From Paraburkholderia graminis C4D1M (lineage in GTDB: Bacteria > Pseudomonadota > Gammaproteobacteria > Burkholderiales > Burkholderiaceae): 64,000 bases of DNA. Shown here piece after piece: positions 16,030 through 26,006 of this stretch (within the stretch, counting starts at the first letter, position 1; every line of letters begins with the position of its first letter). A program made the position numbers and the translations under genes. The stretch covers positions 62,001 through 126,000 of the forward strand of contig NZ_ABLD01000010.1 of NCBI RefSeq assembly GCF_000172415.1, read 5' to 3'. The notes beneath the pieces are model-generated. The model had not been told where the DNA came from, did no database searches, and worked only from the letters and a program-made list of their open reading frames with translations.

Positions 16030-18393
16030 ATGAGCACCACCCCGCCCACCGCCACGGAAGCGGAGCACGACGCCGATTCACCTTCGTCCGCACGCAAGTA
16101 CATCGACGCGGTCCTCGAACAGTCGTTTCGCCATCTGTTCGGCCCGACCGCCACGCCGGAGCAACCGCGCCGGCATGACGTCGTTTCCATTGCCAAGCTG
16201 ACGTCCGCTTTGTCCGGCTATCTGCAGCCGGAGGAAATCAAGGACGTCAAGGCGGCCTTCCATTTCAGCGACGAAGCTCACCTCGGCCAGTATCGCCAGA
16301 GCGGCGAGCCTTACATCACGCATCCGGTTGCCGTCGCGGAAATCTGCGCCGGCTGGAATCTGGACGGCCAGGCCATCATGGCCGCGCTGCTGCATGACGT
16401 GATGGAAGACCAGGGCGTGACCAAGGCCGAGCTCGCCGAGCGTTTCGGCGCGAAGGTCGCTGAACTGGTCGACGGTTTGTCGAAACTCGACAAGATGGAG
16501 TTTCGCAATCGCGAGGAAGCGCAGGCGGAAAACTTCCGCAAGATGCTGCTCGCAATGGCGCGCGACGTCCGCGTGATTCTGGTCAAGCTCGCCGACCGGC
16601 TGCACAACATGCGCACGCTCGGCGCGGTGCCGCCGGAAAAGCGCCGCCGCGTGGCGCGCGAAACGCTCGATATTTACGCGCCGATTGCACACCGGCTCGG
16701 TCTGAACAATACGTATCGCGAGCTGCAAGACCTGAGCTTTGCGAACTTCAATCCGCATCGGTACGCCACGCTCGAAAAAGCCGTCAAGGCCGCGCGCGGC
16801 AACCGGCGCGAAGTGGTCGGGAAGATTCTGGAATCGGTGCAGCGCGCCATCGCCGACGCGAAGATCGACGCGGAAGTCACCGGCCGCGAGAAAACCATCT
16901 TCAGCATCTATAAGAAGATGCGCGACAAGCAGTTGTCGTTCTCCCAGGTGTTGGATGTGTACGGCTTTCGCGTGGTGGTCGACAGCGCGCTCGAGTGCTA
17001 CACCTGCATCGGCGCGCTGCATGCGTTGTACAAGCCCGTGCCGGGCAAGTTCAAGGACTACATCGCCATTCCGAAGGTGAACGGCTATCAGTCGCTGCAC
17101 ACCACGCTCGTCGGCCCGTTCGGCGCGCCGATCGAGTTTCAGGTGCGCACGCGCAAGATGCACGAAATTGCCGAAGCCGGCGTGGCCGCGCACTGGCTGT
17201 ACAAGAACGGCAGCGCCGATCTCAACGACGTGCAAAAGCGCGCGCACCAGTGGCTGAAGTCGCTGCTCGACATTCAGAGCGAAGCCGGCGATTCGAGCGA
17301 ATTCCTCGAACACGTCAAGATCGATCTGTTTCCGGATGCGGTCTACGTGTTCACGCCGAAGTCGAAAATCATGGCGCTGCCGCGCGGCGCCACCGCGCTC
17401 GACTTCGCGTATTCGATCCACAGCGACCTGGGCAACCAGTGCGTCGCGGTCAAGATCAACAACGAATTGCTGCCGCTGCGCACGGAGTTGAAGAGCGGCG
17501 ACATCGTCGAAGTCATTACGGCGCCGTATTCGAAGCCGAATCCCGCGTGGCTCGGTTTCGTGCGCACCGGCAAGGCGCGCTCGGCGATTCGCCATTATCT
17601 GAAGACGATGCGCCTGAACGAATCGGTTCAGCTTGGCGAGCGCCTCGTCGATCAGGCGCTGAAGGGCTACGGTCTCGCGCTGTCGGACGTGACGCCCGAG
17701 GCATGGGAAAAGCTCGTTCAGTGGACCGGCAACAAGAACGGCCAGGAAATCTTCGCGGACATCGGTCTCGGCCGGCGCGTGGCGGCGGTCATGGCCAAGC
17801 GCATCGAAGTGCTGATGAGCGGCCGCGACGCCGACGACGACTCGCGCTCCGATTCGGGCTCGGCGCCTCATGCGCCGCCGGTCGTGATCACCGGCACCGA
17901 GGGCATGTCGGTGCAACTGTCCGCCTGCTGCCGTCCGATTCCCGGCGACGACATCATGGGCTACATCGGCATCGGCCTCGGCATGGCGATCCACACCACC
18001 GACTGCCGGGTTGCCCAGCGCATTCACCGGCGCGATCCGGCGCGCTGGATCGACGTGGCCTGGGCGCCGCAGCCGGGGCGTCTGTTCGACGTCGCGGTGA
18101 AGGTGCTGGTCAAGAACACCAAGGGCGTGTTCGCCCGCGTGGCCGCGGACATTACGTCGGCGGACGCCAACATCGTGCACATCGCGATGGACGAAGATCT
18201 GTCGCAGGAATCCACGGTTCTGCGCTTCGTGATCCAGGTCAGCGACCGCGTCCATCTTGCCAACGTCATGCGCCGCGTGCGCACGAATCCCGACGTGATG
18301 CGCATTGCGCGCGAACGGCCGAGCGACGACGGGCATCATCGGCATGACGGCGGCAGCGGCATGCGGATCGAGCGCGAGCGGGCCGATTACTGA
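16030..18393 (+). CDS. spoT: Bifunctional (p)ppGpp synthetase/hydrolase
   Basis: Makes and degrades the alarmone (p)ppGpp. The 787-residue protein contains an intact HD hydrolase domain (ITHPVAVAEICA, then LLHDVMEDQG with His-Asp near residue 122), the synthetase domain (SIYKKMRDKQLSF, GYQSLHTTLVGP, IEFQVRTRKMHEIAEAG), a TGS domain (DAVYVFTPKSKIMALPRGAT) and a C-terminal ACT domain. Both catalytic halves look complete, so it is the bifunctional type. The ATG at 16030 was chosen over one 17 codons upstream because a GGAGG Shine-Dalgarno (16018-16023 region) sits just before it. Confidence 0.96.
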   Translation: MSTTPPTATEAEHDADSPSSARKYIDAVLEQSFRHLFGPTATPEQPRRHDVVSIAKLTSALSGYLQPEEIKDVKAAFHFSDEAHLGQYRQSGEPYITHPVAVAEICAGWNLDGQAIMAALLHDVMEDQGVTKAELAERFGAKVAELVDGLSKLDKMEFRNREEAQAENFRKMLLAMARDVRVILVKLADRLHNMRTLGAVPPEKRRRVARETLDIYAPIAHRLGLNNTYRELQDLSFANFNPHRYATLEKAVKAARGNRREVVGKILESVQRAIADAKIDAEVTGREKTIFSIYKKMRDKQLSFSQVLDVYGFRVVVDSALECYTCIGALHALYKPVPGKFKDYIAIPKVNGYQSLHTTLVGPFGAPIEFQVRTRKMHEIAEAGVAAHWLYKNGSADLNDVQKRAHQWLKSLLDIQSEAGDSSEFLEHVKIDLFPDAVYVFTPKSKIMALPRGATALDFAYSIHSDLGNQCVAVKINNELLPLRTELKSGDIVEVITAPYSKPNPAWLGFVRTGKARSAIRHYLKTMRLNESVQLGERLVDQALKGYGLALSDVTPEAWEKLVQWTGNKNGQEIFADIGLGRRVAAVMAKRIEVLMSGRDADDDSRSDSGSAPHAPPVVITGTEGMSVQLSACCRPIPGDDIMGYIGIGLGMAIHTTDCRVAQRIHRRDPARWIDVAWAPQPGRLFDVAVKVLVKNTKGVFARVAADITSADANIVHIAMDEDLSQESTVLRFVIQVSDRVHLANVMRRVRTNPDVMRIARERPSDDGHHRHDGGSGMRIERERADY

Positions 18394-18485
18394 TCCGGCG
18401 CGTGCTGGTGAAGCAAATGTCGTTTCTTCTGCAGGAACACACCGGCGATAGGCGAGTCTGACCTGAAAACTCAGGGAGAACGCTG

Positions 18486-18977
18486 ATGAAAGTAGCTGAC
18501 CTAGAGGGCCTCGCACTCGACTATTGGGTGGCCCGCAGCCTGCACGACTTCGTGCGCGAAATCCAGTTCACCGACAGCGGCGAAACCGTCTCGATTCGCG
18601 GCAACGACCGCGGTCGTCCGTGGGACGGCCGCTTCACGCCGAGCAAGTCGTGGGATGCCGCGGCAGTGGTGCTGGAGCGCGCGCGTCGGATCGAAATGCG
18701 CGAACGCAGCGAAGAGGGGCCGGCACAGTGCGTCGCGGAATTCGAAGGCGGTCGCGGACCGGTGGAAGGGCGCGCGGACTCGGTGCGCGTGGCACTGCTG
18801 CGGGCGTTTGTCGAAAGCCGGTTTGGCGATAGCGTCGGCGACGTGCTGCATGAACCGCAGTTGCTGATGGGCGTTAGCGCGCGGCGCATTGCCGAGGCGA
18901 CGGCGGGCGATACGTTCGAAGACGTTCCTAGCCCGGACGGACATATCGGCGATATTCAGTCGCCGCCGCGGCCGTAA
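18486..18977 (+). CDS. DUF2591 family protein
   Basis: A 163-residue protein that begins MKVADLEGLALDYWVARSL, the typical DUF2591 opening (a family also found in phages), with the later TPSKSWDAAAVVLERARRIEM segment matching the conserved 'w..aG.iie' portion. Function unknown. A CAGGGAGAA Shine-Dalgarno precedes the start. It lies 93 bases after spoT on the same strand and before two tRNA-Arg genes on the other strand. Confidence 0.8.
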   Translation: MKVADLEGLALDYWVARSLHDFVREIQFTDSGETVSIRGNDRGRPWDGRFTPSKSWDAAAVVLERARRIEMRERSEEGPAQCVAEFEGGRGPVEGRADSVRVALLRAFVESRFGDSVGDVLHEPQLLMGVSARRIAEATAGDTFEDVPSPDGHIGDIQSPPRP

Positions 18978-19062
18978 ATAAGCGCGCCGCGGCCACGAGT
19001 GGCTGGTCGAATCGAATAATCGGAGTAAAACGGCGGCGTCGAAAAACGTCGTCGAAAAAACA

Positions 19063-19088
19063 AAGGGCCTTCCGATTGGAAGGCCCTT
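19063..19088 (-). terminator. Terminator of the promoter-distal tRNA-Arg
   Basis: An 11-bp stem AAGGGCCTTCC/GGAAGGCCCTT around GATT, followed on the minus strand by a T-rich run (complement of the A run at 19055-19064). It begins 7 bases after the tRNA 3' end. Confidence 0.85.
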
Positions 19089-19094
19089 GAAAAG

Positions 19095-19171
19095 TGGTGC
19101 GGCTGGCAGGATTCGAACCCACGACCCCTTGGTTCGTAGCCAAGTACTCTATCCAACTGAGCTACAGCCGC
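19095..19171 (-). tRNA. tRNA-Arg(ACG), copy 1
   Basis: Minus-strand, 77 bases with encoded CCA. Acceptor stem GCGGCTG/CAGCCGC, D arm GCTC...GAGT, anticodon arm CTTGG-CTACGAA-CCAAG with anticodon ACG (inosine-modified in bacteria), T arm GTGGG-TTCGAAT-CCTGC. Identical in sequence to the copy at 19240-19316; the two copies lie 145 bases apart in the same direction. Confidence 0.96.
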
Positions 19172-19207
19172 ACGCGAAACTGGTAAAGCGAAATTGGGTA
19201 AAACGTA

Positions 19208-19231
19208 AGGGCCTTCCCGGAGGAAGGCCCT
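19208..19231 (-). terminator. Terminator-like hairpin between the two tRNA-Arg genes
   Basis: A 10-bp stem AGGGCCTTCC/GGAAGGCCCT around CGGA, nearly identical to the hairpin after the other tRNA-Arg copy. It follows the upstream tRNA by 8 bases. It has only a short T tract on the minus strand, so some read-through into the second tRNA is likely. Confidence 0.75.
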
Positions 19232-19239
19232 CGAATAAG

Positions 19240-19316
19240 TGGTGCGGCTGGCAGGATTCGAACCCACGACCCCTTGGTTCGTAGCCAAGTACTCTATCCA
19301 ACTGAGCTACAGCCGC
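19240..19316 (-). tRNA. tRNA-Arg(ACG), copy 2
   Basis: Minus-strand, 77 bases with encoded CCA, same stems and ACG anticodon as the copy at 19095-19171 and identical to it base for base. It is the promoter-proximal member of the pair: a TATAAT box lies 13 bases upstream of its 5' end. Confidence 0.96.
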
Positions 19317-19329
19317 ACGCAGAAACGAG

Positions 19330-19335
19330 ATTATA
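19330..19335 (-). promoter_or_regulatory. -10 box of the tRNA-Arg pair
   Basis: A perfect TATAAT on the minus strand ends 13 bases before the mature 5' end of the upstream tRNA-Arg. No good -35 box is visible at 16-18 bases (CTTCCC at 17), which is not unusual for tRNA promoters. Confidence 0.6.
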
Positions 19336-19436
19336 GCAAAGGTTTCAAAAAAGGGAAGCGTGTAACTGCGATTTGTCTCATTGCCATGATCGTGTACCCT
19401 AGTGAGGCAGTCGTTTGCTGCAGCTTATGGATCATC

Positions 19437-20006
19437 ATGAACAAGGCCTTTGTCAAAGAGTCGAGCGAAGATAACGACGACGATCTCGACGTCGCCCAGC
19501 CGGACATCCCAGCGGGTACCAAGAACTACATCACGCCGGCGGGCTACCGCCGCATGCGCGACGAACTGCTGCATCTTATCGACGTCGAGCGGCCGGAAGT
19601 GGTCAAGCTCGTGTCGTGGGCGGCGTCGAATGGCGACCGCTCGGAGAACGGCGATTACATTTATGGCAAGCGCCGCCTGCGTGAGATTGATCGGCGCATT
19701 CGTTTTCTGACCAAGCGTCTCGATCTCGCGGAGATCGTGGACAGCAGCAAACAGGAGAATGTCGATCAGGTCTTTTTCGGCGCCACGGTCGAATACGCGA
19801 CGCAAGACGGCGACGAGCATACGGTGACGATCGTCGGTATCGACGAAGTCGATCTGGACATCGGGCACGTGAGCTGGATTTCGCCGATCGCGCGAGCGCT
19901 GCTGAAGGCGAAGGTCGGCGATACGGTGACTTTGTATACGCCTGCCGGACCGCAGCCGATCGACATACTCGACGTCAAATATCCGCCGCCCGATAACGGC
20001 GGCTAG
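19437..20006 (+). CDS. greB: Transcription elongation factor GreB
   Basis: Rescues backtracked RNA polymerase by stimulating transcript cleavage. The 189-residue protein has an acidic N-terminal extension (KESSEDNDDDLDV) then the GreA/GreB coiled-coil domain starting ITPAGYRRMRDELLHL, the tip acidic segment near SNGDRSENGDYIYGKRRLREIDRRI, which is the GreB form, and the C-terminal FKBP-like domain (GATVEYATQDGDEHTVTIVG, GHVSWISPIARALL). The ATG at 19437 gives the normal GreB start; the frame is open upstream only because it runs into the tRNA gene. Confidence 0.95.
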   Translation: MNKAFVKESSEDNDDDLDVAQPDIPAGTKNYITPAGYRRMRDELLHLIDVERPEVVKLVSWAASNGDRSENGDYIYGKRRLREIDRRIRFLTKRLDLAEIVDSSKQENVDQVFFGATVEYATQDGDEHTVTIVGIDEVDLDIGHVSWISPIARALLKAKVGDTVTLYTPAGPQPIDILDVKYPPPDNGG

Positions 20007-20084
20007 TGTTCCATCCGGGCTGATTCCGCCGCGTCCGTCGCGTCGGTGGCCTTCGCGGCGTTCCAGGCAGGGCAGGCAATAAAA

Positions 20085-20106
20085 AAGGCGCCGCAAGCGG
20101 CGCCTT
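20085..20106 (-). terminator. Porin gene terminator
   Basis: A 9-bp stem AAGGCGCCG/CGGCGCCTT around CAAG, with an adjoining A run (20081-20086) that becomes a T run on the minus strand. It lies 27 bases past the porin stop codon and 79 bases past the convergent greB stop. Confidence 0.88.
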
Positions 20107-20132
20107 CCCTGTCGCGAGTCCTGTCTGCCGCT

Positions 20133-21278
20133 TTAGAAGCGGTGACGCAGGCCTGCCGTGACAGCGATCTGCTTGTTGTTGCTCGAAGCAGCCAGACCGT
20201 TGATGTCCGCATTAACAACCGCGTTCTCGTTGACTTGCTGGTATTCACCCTGCAGGTAGACGTCCGTGCGCTTGGACAGTGCGTATGCCGTTTGCAGGTT
20301 GAACTGGTTCCAGTGCGGACGGGTGCCGGCGAGGCTGGCGCGCGTGTACGTGTACGAACCGGCGATGCTGACAGCCGGCGTCAGAGCGTAGCGAGCGTTA
20401 GCTTCGAAGTTCTGGAAGTGCGCGCTGTCACCACCGAAGGCGACGCCGCCCGTCTGGCCCGACGCGCCTGCGCCGATGCCGGCGAGGCCCGACAGGTTCG
20501 TCTGCGAGTACACGAGGCCGACGGTCGCCGGACCGAACGCGTAGCTCGCGCCCGCGCCCCACGTCTGCTGACGGCTAGCGAAGAAGGTGTTGTCGCTCGA
20601 CACTGCGCCGCCGGCGTTGAACGCCGCAGCCGCGCCCGTCGCGCCGTTGTTATTCAGTTGCAGGTACGCTGCGCCGACATTCAGGCCGCCCCAGTTGTAC
20701 GATGCGCCGGCGCTGTAAGCGCGGTTGTTGGCGAAGCCGTCAGCCTGGTTCGAGAAGCCGTACAGGCCGCCGAACTTGAAGCCGCCGTAGTTCGCGCTCG
20801 TGTACTTGACCGAGTTGTTGATGCGGAACGAGTTGTTCAGGTTGTCGTTGTCGAACGGATGGGCGAACTGCGTGCCGCCGTACTGCGTGCCGGTCAATGC
20901 GAGCGGGCCGACGAAATCGACCATGCTGTCATATTGACGGCCGAGGGTCACGGCGCCGAACTGGTTGCTCGACAGACCGACGAATGCCTGACGGCCGAAT
21001 TCGCGGCCGCCTTGCTTCAGCGAACCGTCATTGATGCCGAAGCCGTTTTCCAACGTGAAGATTGCCTTCAGGCCGCCGCCGAGGTCTTCAGCGCCGCGCA
21101 AGCCCCAACGGCTGCCGTTCACCGAGCCGCTGGTTTGCTGCCAGTTGCTGTGACCGTGCTGGTTGTTGGTGTACGTGATGCCGGCGTCGATCAAGCCGTA
21201 CAGAGTGACGCTGCTTTGGGCGTGCGCCGCGGTGGCAAAAACGCCCGTCAGGGCTGCGACCATGAGAGTCTTTTTCAT
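20133..21278 (-). CDS. Gram-negative outer-membrane porin (OmpC-like, trimeric)
   Basis: A 381-residue porin. The first 20 residues are a signal peptide ending AHA-QSS, followed by SVTLYGLIDAGITYTNN, the hallmark start of burkholderial porins. The body is rich in Gly/Asn/Tyr with alternating beta strands, contains the L3-type segment (SMVDFVGPLALTG region), and ends with the classic C-terminal aromatic GLRHRF signature for BAM recognition. A CGGAGTAAC Shine-Dalgarno precedes the ATG. Solute specificity cannot be read. It has its own long upstream region and its own terminator, so it is monocistronic. Confidence 0.96.
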   Translation of the reverse strand: MKKTLMVAALTGVFATAAHAQSSVTLYGLIDAGITYTNNQHGHSNWQQTSGSVNGSRWGLRGAEDLGGGLKAIFTLENGFGINDGSLKQGGREFGRQAFVGLSSNQFGAVTLGRQYDSMVDFVGPLALTGTQYGGTQFAHPFDNDNLNNSFRINNSVKYTSANYGGFKFGGLYGFSNQADGFANNRAYSAGASYNWGGLNVGAAYLQLNNNGATGAAAAFNAGGAVSSDNTFFASRQQTWGAGASYAFGPATVGLVYSQTNLSGLAGIGAGASGQTGGVAFGGDSAHFQNFEANARYALTPAVSIAGSYTYTRASLAGTRPHWNQFNLQTAYALSKRTDVYLQGEYQQVNENAVVNADINGLAASSNNKQIAVTAGLRHRF

Positions 21279-21675
21279 CTTGTTACTCCGAAAGCAAGAA
21301 TTGGCGGTGAATGCTGCTTCGGAAAACCTTCACGCGGACGCTGCGAGAGGCGTATCCGCGAGAAGAGCGTCTGAATGCGGCGCTGTTTTCCGGTTACGCA
21401 AAGTGTAGAGAGACCGTCTAATCAATGGGCGTTTCTGTTTTCGCAATAGAGTATTACGCCGTTCGAAACGATATGTGGACGCGTTGAAAGCCCCGCCGGT
21501 TAAGGCTTTCGAGAGTACCAAGGGCTCATGCAAGGGGTGCGGAGGAATTGGCGTTGCTTATATACGACGCTTATCCGATGCGAAAAAACAACAAGAGCGG
21601 CTATGCGAAGTTATTGTTGTTGTTAATGCAATAGACGATTGTTATTTGTGTGAATAATCGGACTCGGAAATAAGC
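21279..21675. other. Porin upstream region, no gene seen
   Basis: About 400 bases between the porin start and the candidate small RNA. It is noticeably AT-richer than its surroundings after 21400 and must hold the minus-strand porin promoter and leader. A short plus-strand frame (21475-21657) has no family resemblance or Shine-Dalgarno that I can support. Confidence 0.5.
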
Positions 21676-21686
21676 GCTATACTGAA
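21676..21686 (+). promoter_or_regulatory. Extended -10 element resembling a sigma-S promoter
   Basis: The bases GCTATACTGAA match the sigma-S extended -10 consensus KCTATACTTAA at 10 of 11 positions. No clear -35 hexamer is present at 16-18 bases, also typical of sigma-S promoters. The start point expected 6-8 bases downstream coincides with the first hairpin of the candidate small RNA at 21690. Confidence 0.5.
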
Positions 21687-21689
21687 TTA

Positions 21690-21772
21690 CCGCTTTCCGA
21701 AGCGGACTTTTTCGTTGTCGAAAAAGATCTCCAAACCTTTGTCAGCGCGACTTCCCAGTCGCGCTTTTTTTT
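21690..21772 (+). ncRNA. Candidate small RNA with three consecutive hairpins
   Basis: About 83 bases containing three perfect stem-loops in a row: CCGCTT-TCCG-AAGCGG (21690-21705), CTTTTTCG-TTGT-CGAAAAAG (21707-21726), a 17-base single-stranded linker, then a 9-bp GC-rich stem (21744-21752 with 21757-21765) around TCCC that runs into eight T (to 21772), a textbook intrinsic terminator. A -10 box lies at the right distance upstream. There is no open reading frame, and neither flanking gene is on this strand, so the terminator belongs to nothing else. This is a prediction from sequence only. Confidence 0.65.
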
Positions 21773-21816
21773 GCGCGCTCAGAACTGCGAAGCCCGATTT
21801 GGCGCGTGACTTCCGC

Positions 21817-22080
21817 TCAATGCGCCGGTGCGGCGTAGTCGGTGTTCCACCGTTCGGTCGGCGTCGAGGAACTCCAGTCCTCCATGACGTAGCGCCGGGC
21901 GTCCATCGGCGACGACAGCAGGTTTTGCCAATGATCGCCGTGCCATACCGGGTCGAATTCGAGGGCCGACGAGTTCTGCCGGTCTGCTTCGGCACTGGAA
22001 GTGCGAGATGCTTGCGACGGTGATTGAGCGAAATGAGGAATGAGCCGGGCAAGAATGAGGCGGATGGTATGGAACTGCAT
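21817..22080 (-). CDS. Small hypothetical protein
   Basis: An 87-residue protein starting MQFHTIRLILARLIPHFAQ, with an amphipathic basic N-terminus and a Trp-rich second half (DPVWHGDHWQNLLSSPMDAR, VMEDWSSSTPTERWNTDY). A CAGGAG Shine-Dalgarno sits 6-7 bases before the ATG at 22080, which decides the start over in-frame upstream codons. No family recognised. It converges with the candidate small RNA and is divergent from the cold-shock gene. Confidence 0.65.
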   Translation of the reverse strand: MQFHTIRLILARLIPHFAQSPSQASRTSSAEADRQNSSALEFDPVWHGDHWQNLLSSPMDARRYVMEDWSSSTPTERWNTDYAAPAH

Positions 22081-22348
22081 GGCAATCTCCTGATGCGCAT
22101 TACTGCAAATACATAGCTTCATGATGCGGTTCGTTCGGCGAGGCGAACAAGTCGGAGAAACACTTACCAAAGTCACAAATCGTTACAAACGTCGCGTGCA
22201 TTTCGGGAAGTCTTTCTCTTTTCCTGTGCTCGCGTTAAAGGAGGAGTAAATTTGACGCGAGCGCGAGCACCCAAACGCCGGTTATTTCCGCCATTCGGCT
22301 AACTTTTCGCTTATCCAATGTCGTACTTAAGGACTATTAAAAATTCAC
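22081..22348. other. Region upstream of the cold-shock promoter
   Basis: No annotated-size gene. It contains a perfect AGGAGG (22239-22244) seven bases before a TTG that opens a 16-codon frame ending at TAA (22300-22302), which could be a tiny leader peptide. Otherwise it holds the promoter region of the divergent 87-residue gene. Confidence 0.4.
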
Positions 22349-22378
22349 TTGACGGTGATTCACCGCGCCCCGTATAAC
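22349..22378 (+). promoter_or_regulatory. Promoter of the cold-shock gene
   Basis: TTGACG (22349-22354) and TATAAC (22373-22378) are separated by 18 bases, close to the sigma-70 consensus. The implied leader of about 125 bases before the ATG at 22509 is the long untranslated leader typical of cspA-type genes, where leader structure controls translation at low temperature. Confidence 0.7.
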
Positions 22379-22508
22379 GGCAAAGCTGAATTCAGTAGCC
22401 GCTCCGAGTGCGCAATGCCTCCGGGATATTCCTTATGGATAAGATGGCAATGGATTGAGGCGTTGAGGGCATTGCCCGATTTGATAATTCGTTGAGGGAA
22501 ACTGGAAA

Positions 22509-22712
22509 ATGGAAACAGGTATCGTCAAATGGTTTAACGATGCTAAAGGTTTTGGCTTCATTACGTCCGATTCGGGTGGCGAAGATCTCTTTGCGCATTT
22601 CTCGGAGATTCGCAGCGAAGGCTTTAAATCGCTGAAGGAAAACCAGCGTGTATCTTTCGACGTCAAGGCCGGCCCCAAGGGCAAGCAGGCGGCGAATATC
22701 CAGCCGCTGTAA
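22509..22712 (+). CDS. CspA-family cold-shock protein
   Basis: A 67-residue single cold-shock domain that binds single-stranded nucleic acid and melts RNA structure. It shows the RNP1 motif KGFGFIT and RNP2-like DLFAHFSEI, plus the opening METGIVKWFNDAKGFGF. Length is exactly that of the family. It has its own promoter upstream and a strong terminator 46 bases downstream. A class C group II intron has inserted just beyond that terminator without touching the gene. Confidence 0.97.
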   Translation: METGIVKWFNDAKGFGFITSDSGGEDLFAHFSEIRSEGFKSLKENQRVSFDVKAGPKGKQAANIQPL

Positions 22713-22758
22713 GCGGTAGTGCCGCTGCCCCGTAGCGTGCGGGGCGGGGTCCGCTGCT

Positions 22759-22790
22759 AAAGGCCCTCGCGATTCATCGCGGGGGCTTTT
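22759..22790 (+). terminator. Intrinsic terminator of the cold-shock gene
   Basis: A 14-bp stem (22759-22772 with 22777-22790, with two G-T pairs) around TTCA ends in a T run. Group II intron sequence begins 5 bases after the stem, so this terminator hairpin is also the probable target structure for the intron. Confidence 0.9.
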
Positions 22791-22794
22791 CTTT

Positions 22795-24645
<1,851 letters not shown>

Positions 24646-24760
24646 GCCGATTTATTCGCTTCGGTCGGGCGTGTGGTCCCGCTGGCGCGATCTACGCACG
24701 GTCGGCGGCCGCCAACTAGTGCATACTTGGCGCAAAGTCACGCGTCCAAGCATTCTCTCC

Positions 24761-25915
24761 ATGTCCGAACAGTTTTTGGCCGAACCGGCCTTCGCAGAGC
24801 CCATCGTCTTTGTCGATCTTGAAACCACCGGCGGCTCGACCAGCGAGCACCGCATTACCGAGGTCGGCGTCGTCGAAGTCGGGCCGGCCGGCGTCACGCG
24901 CTGGAGCAGCCTCGTCGATCCGCAGCAACCGATTCCGTCCTTCATTCAGCAGCTGACCGGCATCACGAATGCGATGGTGCGCGGCGCGCCGACATTCGAC
25001 GCCATCGCGCCCGAACTCTTTGCCCGCCTGAACGGCAAACTGTTCGTCGCGCATAACGCGAGCTTCGACCGGGGTTTCTTGCGCGGCGAATTCCGGCGCG
25101 CCGGTATTTCATTCGACCCGGACGTGCTGTGCACCGTGCGCCTGTCGCGCGCGCTATTTCCGTCCGAAAAGCGTCACGGACTCGATGCGCTGGTCGAGCG
25201 TCATTCGCTCGTGCCGTCGGATCGCCACCGCGCGCTCGCCGACGCCGATCTGATCTGGCAGTTCTGGCAGCGCCTGCATGGCCTCGTGCCGCTCGACGTT
25301 TTACGGGCGCACATCGAGCGCACGACCCGGCGCTACCGGCTGGCCGGCAACATCACCGAAGATCTGCTCGACACGGCGCCTGCGGGCTGCGGCGTCTACG
25401 CGTTCTATGGAGACGACGACTTGCCGCTGTATGTCGGACGAAGCGTTCGCGTCCGTCAGCGGCTTCGCGCGCATCTGACAGGGGAGCGCCGTTCGTCGAA
25501 GGATATACGGCTTGCGCAGCAGGTTCGGCGTGTCGAATGGCGCGCGACGGGCGGCGAGCTGGGCGCAATGCTGACAGAGGCACAGTGGATTGCGGCGCTG
25601 CGGCCGGGGCACAATCGCGCGCCGCGCGTCGCCAAGAGCGATCCCATCGACGCGCCGTGGCCGTTTGTCGGGCCTGTCGTTTTCGAGGAGCGGGAACAAG
25701 CGTCAGAGGCGTGCGCTTTTCATGTTGTCGACCGCTGGTGTTATATCGGCCATGCGCCGTCGCTGGAGCAGGCGACCGAGTTGCACACGTCGCGTCTGGA
25801 TAGCAGCGGCTTTGAGCTTTCGACGTATCGGATTTTGCAAAGCCATCTCGCACGCGGTTTGCGGATGACGCCGCTGACGGTCGTGAACGCGGAGCCTGTC
25901 GTGGGCGTTGCCTGA
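24761..25915 (+). CDS. DEDDh 3'-5' exonuclease fused to a GIY-YIG nuclease domain
   Basis: A 384-residue two-domain nuclease. The N-terminal DnaQ/epsilon-like exonuclease shows VFVDLETTGG (Asp19, Glu21), AHNASFDRGFLRGEF and the final HRALADADLIWQ with the histidine and last aspartate. A GIY-YIG domain follows from about residue 208: GCGVYAFYG...LPLYVGRSVRVRQRLRAHL, like the N-terminal half of UvrC/Cho. Proteins of this layout are taken as DNA repair nucleases (PolC-type exonuclease/UvrC-like). The ATG at 24761 is the first with a sensible start; earlier in-frame codons run back into the intron. The intron now separates it from the cold-shock gene. Confidence 0.92.
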   Translation: MSEQFLAEPAFAEPIVFVDLETTGGSTSEHRITEVGVVEVGPAGVTRWSSLVDPQQPIPSFIQQLTGITNAMVRGAPTFDAIAPELFARLNGKLFVAHNASFDRGFLRGEFRRAGISFDPDVLCTVRLSRALFPSEKRHGLDALVERHSLVPSDRHRALADADLIWQFWQRLHGLVPLDVLRAHIERTTRRYRLAGNITEDLLDTAPAGCGVYAFYGDDDLPLYVGRSVRVRQRLRAHLTGERRSSKDIRLAQQVRRVEWRATGGELGAMLTEAQWIAALRPGHNRAPRVAKSDPIDAPWPFVGPVVFEEREQASEACAFHVVDRWCYIGHAPSLEQATELHTSRLDSSGFELSTYRILQSHLARGLRMTPLTVVNAEPVVGVA

Positions 25916-26006
25916 CCGCTTCGCCTGCACATTCACCCGCTCGTTCCGCCCGATCGTGCAAGCCCCGCAGCGCGATCAGTCCACGCCTTCCTCCTGGCGT
26001 CCGCCG

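Noticed and set aside
16078..18516. Long minus-strand open frame (812 codons) antisense to spoT
   Set aside because: Same composition artefact; spoT carries every expected domain.
19095..19316. Repeat array (CRISPR-like)
   Set aside because: The repeated sequence is a tRNA gene with its hairpin and occurs only twice.
19239..19436. N-terminal extension of greB through the tRNA-Arg gene
   Set aside because: The frame is open but runs through a tRNA on the other strand; GreB begins at 19437.
21817..22176. Longer version of the 87-residue protein (119 codons)
   Set aside because: The Shine-Dalgarno decides for the shorter start at 22080.
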